Shown here one piece after another: positions 8,624 to 16,245 of a stretch of 64,000 nt of DNA. Both the position numbers and the translations under genes were made by a program. The stretch is from Evansella alkalicola (lineage in GTDB: Bacteria > Bacillota > Bacilli > Bacillales > Salisediminibacteriaceae). The DNA lies in contig NZ_JAHQCR010000087.1 of the NCBI RefSeq assembly GCF_019042735.1, forward strand, positions 1 to 64,000, written 5' to 3'. The notes beneath the pieces are model-generated. The model did no database searches and was not told where the DNA came from. It worked only from the letters and a program-made list of their open reading frames with translations. The stretch's first letter is position 1, and every line of letters begins with the position of its first letter.

Positions 8624-9418
8624 CTACTTCTTTTGATGCTCAAAACAATAAACATTTCCACCAAACTTTTTATCATTTGCCACACAGAACTCTTTCACTT
8701 TTTCAGAAACGACCTTACCGCACTTACCACACTTTGCTGTTGATTCAGCAGGTGGTTTACTGTTGATTTTTTCTGTGTGAAGAGTTCGTATTTTAGGGTC
8801 TGTAATGTTCGCACTCTTATATGTTTCATAGATTAGCTTAACAGCCTCATCATCAATTGGTTGTTGCTGTTCGGCTTTTAAACGTAGTATCTTTCGATCA
8901 ATAAACTCTGATAACTCCGTATCATAAACTACCAATTGATTAGACCCTATTTTTCTTAAATCTGGATCTATGTTAAAACGACAACGCATAGTAAAAGAGA
9001 TCATAGATATGTATGGTGTCTTAGGCGTATCCTCTAATAATTGTTCCAACGCTTTTTGATGACCATAATTTTGATATAAAGGATTATACATTTTATATCT
9101 ATTGTTCACATACCAATGGCGACTATCTTTAGTCCCCTTGATATCCCCTTGATAATTCTTCGTTTCAATTACAAAAATAGCATAAGGGCTAATAACAACA
9201 TGATCTACTTGAGAGTATCCTGTTTTTGATTTGGGGTTCTCGATAAGAAGGTCACTCAAATATAAACAATCCTTCGGAAGCTGGTCCAGTTGAATATCTA
9301 TTTTATATTCCCCTAGCTCACCCTTACGAATAGATTTGGCATTATTTTTCTGTGTCGTTGATGATTTCTGAGTCTTCTTTGTTGTTGTTTTCTTTGTGTT
9401 CTTCTGCTCTACTTTCAC
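8624..9418 (-). CDS. NERD-domain protein with C-terminal zinc ribbon
   Basis: About 264 residues. A Lys/Thr/Gln-rich N-terminus is followed by a NERD nuclease-related domain: GELGEYKI, then SQVDHVVISPYAIFVIETKNYQG with the D...ExK pattern of PD-(D/E)xK enzymes. The C-terminus has CGKCGK...EFC...CFEHQ, a zinc ribbon. The only conventional start is GTG 9418, which has no ribosome site. Nine codons upstream, an ATT at 9445-9443 lies ten bases after AGGAG, and the frame from there reads as MFNKIKQLFVKV, a typical NERD N-terminus. Start at ATT is therefore a real possibility. Function is presumed DNA processing or defence. Confidence 0.8.
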   Translation of the reverse strand: MKVEQKNTKKTTTKKTQKSSTTQKNNAKSIRKGELGEYKIDIQLDQLPKDCLYLSDLLIENPKSKTGYSQVDHVVISPYAIFVIETKNYQGDIKGTKDSRHWYVNNRYKMYNPLYQNYGHQKALEQLLEDTPKTPYISMISFTMRCRFNIDPDLRKIGSNQLVVYDTELSEFIDRKILRLKAEQQQPIDDEAVKLIYETYKSANITDPKIRTLHTEKINSKPPAESTAKCGKCGKVVSEKVKEFCVANDKKFGGNVYCFEHQKK

Positions 9419-9608
9419 AAATAGCTGCTTTATTTTGTTAAAAATTGTACTTCAACTCCTGCCTTTATTTTCTATTACCATATCTAGTATAATAGTACCA
9501 TTAAAACTAATGGATGAAAGTCCCATTTTTATTATATAGAATCCTAGTAAGCAACAAGAATCATCATACATTTGAAAGCCATTCATCTACAGTTTTTCTC
9601 TCACAGTT

Positions 9609-9634
9609 CAAAAACCCCCTATAAATAGGAGGTT
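9609..9634 (-). terminator. Terminator of the GHKL ATPase gene
   Basis: On the minus strand a stem with arms AACCTCCTA and TAGGGGGTT is followed by TTTTG. It lies seven bases past the stop codon. Confidence 0.75.
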
Positions 9635-9640
9635 AGTTTG

Positions 9641-11971
9641 TTACACAATATTCTCTTCCTCAAGTTGTAGTGTGGATAGGCTTTTCAGCATTGGTATAAA
9701 CACAGGTGCAATTTGTTTTGTAGTATCATCCACTTGTTTAGTGATGTCAACAGGTTCTTTCCCTTCCTCATCATCTTCTCTTTCTTCTTTATAATGCGCT
9801 TGGATAATGGATAGACCAATTAGGGACATGCCAAATTTAAATTGAGCCTTTACTAATTCTGATTTGTCTTTTTCGCTATTTTCTATTTCAGAAAGGAGAG
9901 ATTTGTTTTTCACATTGACATAGAAATCGTATTTCCCTTCACTCGCTTCCATAATGCGTAAGACAGAGTTTTCATTCATACCATGTCGTTCCCACTCTCC
10001 CTCTTCCACGTCATAAACATTCGGTGGCTCTAGCACCGATTTCTTCTTCTTAGTAGGAGTCCTCATTTTGACTGGCTGACTAACTAATACTTGGAACTGC
10101 TCAACAAAAGGATTTTTCTGCACAATATCAGTTACTTCAACCTGATAATTATACGTTTGCCCCACTCTACAATTTGACGGTAAAGTGATATATAATGCTG
10201 CAATGCCATCTAATAGTGTTATTGAATAGTTAGGAACTTTCACGCCATTAAGTGTTAGTTTAATTCTTCCAGGATTTAATTCCCGTCCAAAGTAATTATT
10301 CTCCACATCCGTTTTAAATAAGATTCTCGCTCTCCTATTTTTCGGTACTTCTTTTATATACTGACCTTTCCCAGTTACCCCATTCTTTAAATCAAAGAAG
10401 GTTGGGAACTGCTTCCCCCTATAGTTACTTTTATTCCGATGAGGTCCTTTGTTTCTTTTTCGAATATCTTCATCAGATTCAATCGAGGTACCTGACAGTA
10501 ATAACCGCTTTAATGAATCAGATTGATGGATAAGCTTATTTAAAACATCGGACATCGGCTTTGAATTACCAATTTTATTTTTAATGGCATCTTCTCGCCG
10601 TTTTTCATTTAACTCTTTTAATAGTTTATTGTTTTTGAAATCTTCTTCCAGTGTCTTCTCAATTTGCTTCTTTAATTCCACATTCCTTAATGAATCCCTA
10701 TTGTTCATAAATAAATCCTCACGAGAACGAAGATCAAGGTCAGAACAATCTAGCACTGCTAAAACTGAGTCTGAGATATATCCCAAACCAACTGCTTTTC
10801 GTTTATAAATAGACTTAGAAATACTTCCATGGGTTTGGCCATTTATAACAAAAATTACTCCTTCATTTATACGATAGTTGGAACCTTTCCCTTCTTTAAA
10901 TACATACAAGGAATAGTTTATTTTCTTATTTTGGACCACAATATGACTCTGATACGGAAAACCCTCTTCTAAATTATTATTCCTGTCCTCTTCTAACCGT
11001 ACATTTAACCCAGTTAATGTTGTCTCTAATGTATGCCCTTTATAATCACGTGTTTCAATTATACGAATTGGTAATGCCACACTTGGAAGTAATACAGATA
11101 ATCTATAATAAAGGTCAAAAGTTGCAATTGTACGTAACCCACTGAGTTTGTATTCATACAATTTAATAAATGTACCCCATTCAAATGGACGATTATTCGG
11201 CAAGATTGGTAAATTGTCTGCTTCGAAACTTAGTATTTTATTATTTGGAGCTAAATATTGATAAGATGAACTTTTTGCTCCCACTTCTGGTGCGCCTCTT
11301 CTTACAATTGTTACGCCCCAATAGGAAGAAGAATCATCCTGTTCCCCATTTATCCGATTATATTTTTCTGGAATCGAAGGACAGCGCTTTGAAATGATGA
11401 CTTGAAAGTTCTGATCTCCGCAAAACTGAAGTACTCCAGTTCCTCCCATATTGAATTTCCCTTGAACGAATGGAATACGCAATTTATTATTTTTGCTAAT
11501 AGAAAGAATCGTATCAGGCAATCGATTAGGGGTTTGACCTTCCCCACTATCTACGATGAAATAGTTTGGCTTTTTCTTTTTTCCGGAAGCATAGAGTTGT
11601 ATATTTTGAGATAGGCTGGTTCTATCGGTCTTTGATATGTTTAGTAGCTTTCCTTGTGGGACTGAGAAAAACATATCCATAGCCTCACGCATACTTTTTG
11701 GCGCTTTTGGGCTCTCTGGATTAATATTTTTTTCATAGCTTTTTCTTATAAGTACAGCATCTACGCTGTTAATAAGTTTCTCCACTAAGGCAGCATCAGC
11801 AGAACTTTGTTGTGCCCCAATCACGGAAAAATTGTTCTCATTCCCCCCAAACGGTTGCCAACAGCTTTTGTCATGAAGGTACCCATAGTCCTTCAATATT
11901 GTTAAAACCTCTGACTCACTCTCTGCCTTCGCTAATTTAATAGCAAATCTCTTGACGCTTTCATTATCCAT
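9641..11971 (-). CDS. Large GHKL-type ATPase, candidate defence protein
   Basis: A 776-residue protein. The N-terminal half shows the marks of a GHKL (Hsp90/MutL/histidine-kinase type) ATPase: an N box (LVEKLINSVDAVL, residues 64-76), a G1 box (YFIVDSGEGQTP, near 137-148) and a G2-like loop (QGKFNMGGTGVLQFCG, near 170-185). The middle has a coiled, charged stretch and the C-terminal 250 residues look beta-rich, ending in an acidic helix. No transmembrane segment is seen. I do not recognise a named family. GGAGG stands ten bases before the ATG. It is monocistronic, with its own terminator, inside a run of nuclease genes, which suggests a stand-alone anti-phage ATPase or a partner of the neighbouring nucleases. 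Confidence 0.65.
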   Translation of the reverse strand: MDNESVKRFAIKLAKAESESEVLTILKDYGYLHDKSCWQPFGGNENNFSVIGAQQSSADAALVEKLINSVDAVLIRKSYEKNINPESPKAPKSMREAMDMFFSVPQGKLLNISKTDRTSLSQNIQLYASGKKKKPNYFIVDSGEGQTPNRLPDTILSISKNNKLRIPFVQGKFNMGGTGVLQFCGDQNFQVIISKRCPSIPEKYNRINGEQDDSSSYWGVTIVRRGAPEVGAKSSSYQYLAPNNKILSFEADNLPILPNNRPFEWGTFIKLYEYKLSGLRTIATFDLYYRLSVLLPSVALPIRIIETRDYKGHTLETTLTGLNVRLEEDRNNNLEEGFPYQSHIVVQNKKINYSLYVFKEGKGSNYRINEGVIFVINGQTHGSISKSIYKRKAVGLGYISDSVLAVLDCSDLDLRSREDLFMNNRDSLRNVELKKQIEKTLEEDFKNNKLLKELNEKRREDAIKNKIGNSKPMSDVLNKLIHQSDSLKRLLLSGTSIESDEDIRKRNKGPHRNKSNYRGKQFPTFFDLKNGVTGKGQYIKEVPKNRRARILFKTDVENNYFGRELNPGRIKLTLNGVKVPNYSITLLDGIAALYITLPSNCRVGQTYNYQVEVTDIVQKNPFVEQFQVLVSQPVKMRTPTKKKKSVLEPPNVYDVEEGEWERHGMNENSVLRIMEASEGKYDFYVNVKNKSLLSEIENSEKDKSELVKAQFKFGMSLIGLSIIQAHYKEEREDDEEGKEPVDITKQVDDTTKQIAPVFIPMLKSLSTLQLEEENIV

Positions 11972-12086
11972 ATTTATGTAACCTCCCCCCTATCAAAATA
12001 TGAGAGAGGCTGTTGTCCAATTACTAATTTGTGGTACTAGGAAAAGGGACTAGCTTTTCAAAATAAAAGGACCTATATGCATGGGA

Positions 12087-12154
12087 GTTCGGGGACCATG
12101 TCCCGCACAATCTCGTGAATGTTCACATAAAAGTCGGGGACCAGGTCCCTGAAC
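12087..12154 (+). repeat. Nested palindrome repeat, copy 1 (diverged)
   Basis: GTTCGGGGACCATGTCCC, a central GTGAATGTTCAC and GGGGACCAGGTCCCTGAAC. The left arm has several changes from the consensus. It lies between the divergent GHKL gene and the small membrane protein gene, so it cannot serve as a terminator for either. Confidence 0.85.
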
Positions 12155-12271
12155 TTATCTATCATTAACAAAGTATTCACTATATTTTTAAAGGAGTTAG
12201 AATGCAGTTGGAGAATATTGTAGATATATATGATATGTATGTCGTAATTTGCTAGGAATGGGGGTTGAGAG

Positions 12272-12493
12272 ATGGATAATGCTATGGATTTAATGGTTAT
12301 TATTGCACCAATTATCGCACCATTTGCGACTGCAATAATTATAACCATGGTCGCCCTACAGCATAAGCGTAAGGTTCTGGAATTGAAGAATGACACAAAT
12401 ATTGATGTAATTGAATTAAGTAAGAAAATTGATCAATTGACAACAAAAGTTGATGAACTGACCAATGAACTGCAAAGAGAGAAGAAGATGTAG
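12272..12493 (+). CDS. Small membrane protein with coiled coil
   Basis: A 73-residue protein of unknown function. Residues 7-30 form one hydrophobic helix (IIAPIIAPFATAIIITMVAL). A basic patch follows, and residues 40-70 have the heptad pattern of a coiled coil (VIELSKKIDQLTTKVDEL). GGGGGTTGAGAG stands just before the ATG and a strong terminator follows, both supporting expression. It is the only plus-strand gene between two minus-strand defence genes. Small membrane proteins with coiled coils occur as toxins, holin-like proteins and defence effectors, but nothing here decides between these. Confidence 0.65.
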   Translation: MDNAMDLMVIIAPIIAPFATAIIITMVALQHKRKVLELKNDTNIDVIELSKKIDQLTTKVDELTNELQREKKM

Positions 12494-12603
12494 TTTGGAG
12501 CTGGACGTGAGAATGTGGGAGTTCGGCTTGCTGCATACTACGCGTATATGAAATAGGAATAATTTAGGTTATATTATTAATGAAATGGAATAGTATGAAA
12601 AAA

Positions 12604-12637
12604 GATTGCCTAGTTAGAAAGGCAATCGTTTTTTTTT
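12604..12637 (+). terminator. Terminator after the small membrane protein gene
   Basis: GATTGCC and GGCAATC pair around a ten-base loop, followed by a run of ten T. It may also close the convergent DUF6946 transcript. Confidence 0.85.
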
Positions 12638-12670
12638 AGAAAAATTGTCATGTAATCGATGAAATTCATT

Positions 12671-13342
12671 CTATTCGTTTTCTGTTATCCAAGCGAAATA
12701 AAGATTTTTCCTATTTATTTGAACCGGACCAACTATTCTATTTTTTTCTAGCGATAAATTAAATAGATTTACGAACGCAGCGTAGTCATAATACCATTGA
12801 CTCGTCTTACTGAAAGAATGGACGAGCATAAGTGCATGGTCCGCCCCTACCTTTTCAGCCTCAATAATTGCCGAAGCTGTACGATGTAGCAATTGGTAAC
12901 GTTTATCCATCACAGAAGCTTTATCTAATTCGAGGACGTCTAATAAATAATCTAATCTTATTTTTTGACCATCACTAGGCTCTGTCCCAAGCCATTTATT
13001 CACAGGTTCACCAAAGGGCTCTGACGCCTTCCCTTCAACCATGATTGTGACGAGTTCTTCATTACTTTTGGCTAATACATAGAGGTCATTTTGAGACGAA
13101 GCCCCTCGACCTTTGAGGGAAACCTTGTATTCTGGGAAACCATATAAAAATTCCAACTGGTTGAAAATCTGAGGTTGACTGCCTTTGAATAGTGCCTTAA
13201 CACTTTTAGGGAAGCCATCTGCTCCCTCCCATGTTTCAGCTAGTTCCTTTGCTGAATACCCAGTTTTCCACTGTTTTTCCCTGTCTGCCAGTAAACATCT
13301 CCAAGATTCCGTACCCTCCGTTGGAACAAAGTATTTCCCCAT
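12671..13342 (-). CDS. DUF6946-family protein (restriction-nuclease-like)
   Basis: A 223-residue protein that I recognise as the DUF6946 type: GKYFVPTEGTESWRCLLAD and TGYSAKELAETWEGADGFP at the start, SSQNDLYVLAKS, then IMVEGKASEPFG with an acidic residue and an ExK site as in PD-(D/E)xK nucleases, and RYQLLHRTASAIIEAE. The start is ATG 13342, seven bases after GGAGGG; an upstream ATG at 13360 would overlap this. The gene lies 47 bp after the 396-residue gene and so forms the end of the McrB-like group. The nuclease role is inference from fold features. Confidence 0.7.
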   Translation of the reverse strand: MGKYFVPTEGTESWRCLLADREKQWKTGYSAKELAETWEGADGFPKSVKALFKGSQPQIFNQLEFLYGFPEYKVSLKGRGASSQNDLYVLAKSNEELVTIMVEGKASEPFGEPVNKWLGTEPSDGQKIRLDYLLDVLELDKASVMDKRYQLLHRTASAIIEAEKVGADHALMLVHSFSKTSQWYYDYAAFVNLFNLSLEKNRIVGPVQINRKNLYFAWITENE

Positions 13343-13389
13343 TACAGATCCCTCCATCATTTTTTTACTAGCCTTTTATTAAATGTTTC

Positions 13390-14580
13390 TTAGCTACCTT
13401 CTACCCATTTTTTCGTGAATCCCCAGTCTCTCACTGTTCCATCGTTGTGTAGGATGTTTAAGTAAACACCATCTCCTTTACCTACCTGCCAAATCGCTTG
13501 TGCTGTGTTTTCTTTATCTGATATCCCACTTGTTTTTATGTAGTTAAAGAAAGTACTCTTTCCCGGTCCATAACTCTGACTTACGTATGCTACAAGATAA
13601 ATGTCAATGCAACTCGCACCTAAGTTACCTGGTTGTTCTTGAAGAATATGATTTCTAATGATTTGAACTCGCTCCCTAGAATTTGATTGAAGGAGTTGGT
13701 CTTTTATCTTGTCAATCTTGTACGCATAGTAACTTCGTTTTTCCCATTGTTTTAATTGAGTGACGTCACCATTTACTTCTACTAATTTATCTAACATATT
13801 TTTTATATTACAAACGGTAGGAATGACGTTCGAATGAATACTTCTACCCCTTATTTTTTCCGGCAACTGAAAAACTACAGTATCTTCATCAATTTCATCT
13901 TCTATATCTGTTTCACCAACCATATCTAATTTATCTATATCACCTGATTCATTGTCTGGTGGTGTCCCTGGTAATTGATTGTAAAAAATTGATCCATAAC
14001 TACTCTTCAAGAATCTACCGAATGCGAATAGCGCCCTATCTAATTTGCGTAATTTTTGATGAGTTTTTAACGTTGAAGTTTCTGTTTTGAACAAATCATT
14101 AATATAAGGTACATATTCTTCTAAGTAGATGTTCATTATCTGATTGCGTGAATATGGGAGTTCTTTCTGTTGTTGGTGCTTGATGTACATGTATGCGCGA
14201 TACACATGCTGGTCAAAGATGGGGTACTTGAGAGGATCTATGATGTGAAGTAAAAATATCTTCCAGATTCCATCACTGAGGTCTGGGAATGTGGTATTTA
14301 GTTCTTCCATCGTGAAGCCTCGTACTTTATACGCATTGATAGTTTTGAATTTGTCTTCAATACTACTAACATAGGCTTTCTTTGCTTCACTAAAAGGGGT
14401 GCCGTTTTTCCAAAGGAATAGCTTCGTGATGTCACCCTCGTCATACTTAACCTTTTGAATGGCCGCTTCGTAAAATGCAGTATCATACTCGTGCTTCGTA
14501 TTATATTGATAGAATTGCGCCCACTCATTGATGAACTCTTCTAATCTATCAATCTTAGTAATGGTAAGTGTTGGAAACAT
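13390..14580 (-). CDS. Unrecognised 396-residue protein, HhH-glycosylase-like N-terminal half
   Basis: I do not recognise this protein as a named family. The N-terminal 200 residues are helical, and GIWKIFLLHIIDPLKYPIFD followed by QHVYRAYMYI has the look of the helix-hairpin-helix region of DNA glycosylase-like folds, with the Asp in PIFDQHVYR at the expected catalytic place. An acidic linker (residues 220-240, many D and E) leads to a C-terminal region with no familiar motif. The start is ATG 14580, five bases after GGAGGAC. It is followed closely by the DUF6946 gene and lies downstream of the DUF2357 nuclease gene, from which a nested palindrome separates it. The context suggests base recognition in a modification-dependent restriction system. 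Confidence 0.6.
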   Translation of the reverse strand: MFPTLTITKIDRLEEFINEWAQFYQYNTKHEYDTAFYEAAIQKVKYDEGDITKLFLWKNGTPFSEAKKAYVSSIEDKFKTINAYKVRGFTMEELNTTFPDLSDGIWKIFLLHIIDPLKYPIFDQHVYRAYMYIKHQQQKELPYSRNQIMNIYLEEYVPYINDLFKTETSTLKTHQKLRKLDRALFAFGRFLKSSYGSIFYNQLPGTPPDNESGDIDKLDMVGETDIEDEIDEDTVVFQLPEKIRGRSIHSNVIPTVCNIKNMLDKLVEVNGDVTQLKQWEKRSYYAYKIDKIKDQLLQSNSRERVQIIRNHILQEQPGNLGASCIDIYLVAYVSQSYGPGKSTFFNYIKTSGISDKENTAQAIWQVGKGDGVYLNILHNDGTVRDWGFTKKWVEGS

Positions 14581-14671
14581 GTCGCGTCCTCCAGTCGAAA
14601 TTGGTTTACATAGCAATCGATCTTAGAAAAATGACAACATCGCGAATATAACAATGTAAGCACCGTAAAAA

Positions 14672-14768
14672 GTTCAGGGACCTGGTCCCGCACAATTTCG
14701 TGAACGTTCACATAATTTTCGGGGACCTGGTCCCTAAATTTAAATTCGGGGACCAGGTCCCTGAATTT
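14672..14768 (+). repeat. Nested palindrome repeat, copy 2, with an extra arm
   Basis: GTTCAGGGACCTGGTCCC, GTGAACGTTCAC, then two right arms in a row: GGGGACCTGGTCCC (14721-14734) and GGGGACCAGGTCCCTGAA (14748-14765). The DUF2357 stop codon falls at the repeat edge. On the minus strand the left arm is followed by TTTTTA, so it may work as that gene's terminator. Confidence 0.9.
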
Positions 14769-16245
14769 ATCGCTCCATCCAGCTCCTGAACTCATCCATA
14801 GTGCTTCCTGGTTTAAACAGAAACGCCCCCATTCCATACTTCTCTTGATACTCCTTCGAATAGAAGTCTTTTTCCTCACTATAAGTAGCTTGCCTCGGCG
14901 TTAAAATATACACACCTGTTACGACCCGCTCACCAGTTTCCCTTTGAATAATGCCATCACGATACTTATGCATCTCCGCGAGTGCATTCGGAATATTGGA
15001 ATCTACACGATACTTCGGATCAAATATCACCATCTCGTCCTTGTACTCAATCGTAATATCAGGAATCATTCGTTGCGTATAAGTATAGAAAGGCTTCGAG
15101 TTGTTTTGAATGAGACGTTGGAAAGTAAGATAGCCCTCCCCCTTCAACTTCATTCTACTCTCCTTATTTTTTCCTAAAGACAAGAAGAAACGCTCTTCTT
15201 CCTTTACAAATAACCCCTGATAGTTTTCGATTAAATCCAGCTCCCTCAACACCTTCACCACTTGAAGATACGCCCAGATCTCATAAATATCATACGTATC
15301 CTTAAGTCCTAAGGATTGATCCATGTCGAATGAAACGTTTTGGAACTCATAAAGTGACTGAAACCACTTGAACCACTCTTTATAATATGGGTGCTTTCGA
15401 AAGGCTTGGGACGTCCTGATCGTTCCATTAAAAGGACTAACGTTTTTCAAGAACGATCTCGTTAACCAGAAGGATATCCAATCGAGATATTCCTGCGCCT
15501 CCGATTCCATTTCTTCAAGGTCAGATCCACGGTATTGAAGCAATAGCTGCCTTAACTGTAGAAGCTGTGTAAGGACAACCTGGTTTTCATACGTTTGGTA
15601 GGTCTCTTCAGCCTTATTCGTCTGGATATGATTAGGCATACTATTTTGCGTCCACCCATAGCGCTGACCATATCGTTCAATCCAGCTGGCAGTACGCTGC
15701 GTCACTGTCTTCACTTGCTCTTTTTTCAACAACCTATCTTCCCTTTTTAAAACTCGAATGGGGTTGTTTTCAATTAGTTTAAAGATCTTTCGAAGCCTCA
15801 GCATATTGTTCTTTATATATTGCCATTGAAGGTAGGACGGTTTATTCGTTCGACCACTCGCCGTAACATCCCGCTCTAGCCCCTCCGCTTGAAAACAAAT
15901 CATGCCCTCTTCTAATATATCTGCAAGCATCTGCTCATAATCCTGAAGCAGCATCTTCCTATTATCAGGATAAATAAATTGGGAGATTTCCTTCGTTTCG
16001 TTACTGATAAGTGTGAACCTCACTGTGCCACATTGAAAGGGTGTTTCTATCGTACCAGTCCAATCGTCACCTACCTTAACCATTGGCAGGGGGATCCCTT
16101 GCATGTGAAGCTGAAAGGGATCCTGAGTTTTACAACGCCACTTATAGGACGTTGCTTCTTGAAGAACCGCTTCCTCTAGGGACGTCCACGTTTGATCGGA
16201 ACTATCCCAGATTTCCAAATTAACGCCAGAACTGGGTAGCACCAT
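14767..16245 (-). CDS. DUF2357 / McrC-like PD-(D/E)xK nuclease subunit
   Basis: A 492-residue protein. Residues 1-110 are beta-rich. The middle part (DRLLKKEQVKTVTQRTASWI, ENQVVLTQLLQLRQLL) is typical of DUF2357. The C-terminal PDITIEYKDEMVIFDPKYRV gives the D...DxK site of a PD-(D/E)xK nuclease. In known systems such a protein is encoded beside a McrB-like motor and supplies the cleavage function, as McrC does. Here the gene overlaps the McrB-like gene by 26 bp (16220-16245), so the two are probably translated together. AAGGA stands about eleven bases before the ATG. Confidence 0.8.
   Translation of the reverse strand: MVLPSSGVNLEIWDSSDQTWTSLEEAVLQEATSYKWRCKTQDPFQLHMQGIPLPMVKVGDDWTGTIETPFQCGTVRFTLISNETKEISQFIYPDNRKMLLQDYEQMLADILEEGMICFQAEGLERDVTASGRTNKPSYLQWQYIKNNMLRLRKIFKLIENNPIRVLKREDRLLKKEQVKTVTQRTASWIERYGQRYGWTQNSMPNHIQTNKAEETYQTYENQVVLTQLLQLRQLLLQYRGSDLEEMESEAQEYLDWISFWLTRSFLKNVSPFNGTIRTSQAFRKHPYYKEWFKWFQSLYEFQNVSFDMDQSLGLKDTYDIYEIWAYLQVVKVLRELDLIENYQGLFVKEEERFFLSLGKNKESRMKLKGEGYLTFQRLIQNNSKPFYTYTQRMIPDITIEYKDEMVIFDPKYRVDSNIPNALAEMHKYRDGIIQRETGERVVTGVYILTPRQATYSEEKDFYSKEYQEKYGMGAFLFKPGSTMDEFRSWMER

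Noticed and set aside
12073..12396. Minus-strand frame ending in VPELPCI-like sequence
   Set aside because: It reads through palindrome copy 1 and lies opposite the better-supported small membrane protein gene.
14541..14879. Minus-strand frame with KFRDLVPEF repeats
   Set aside because: It is a translation of palindrome copy 2 joined to the shadow of the DUF2357 gene end.
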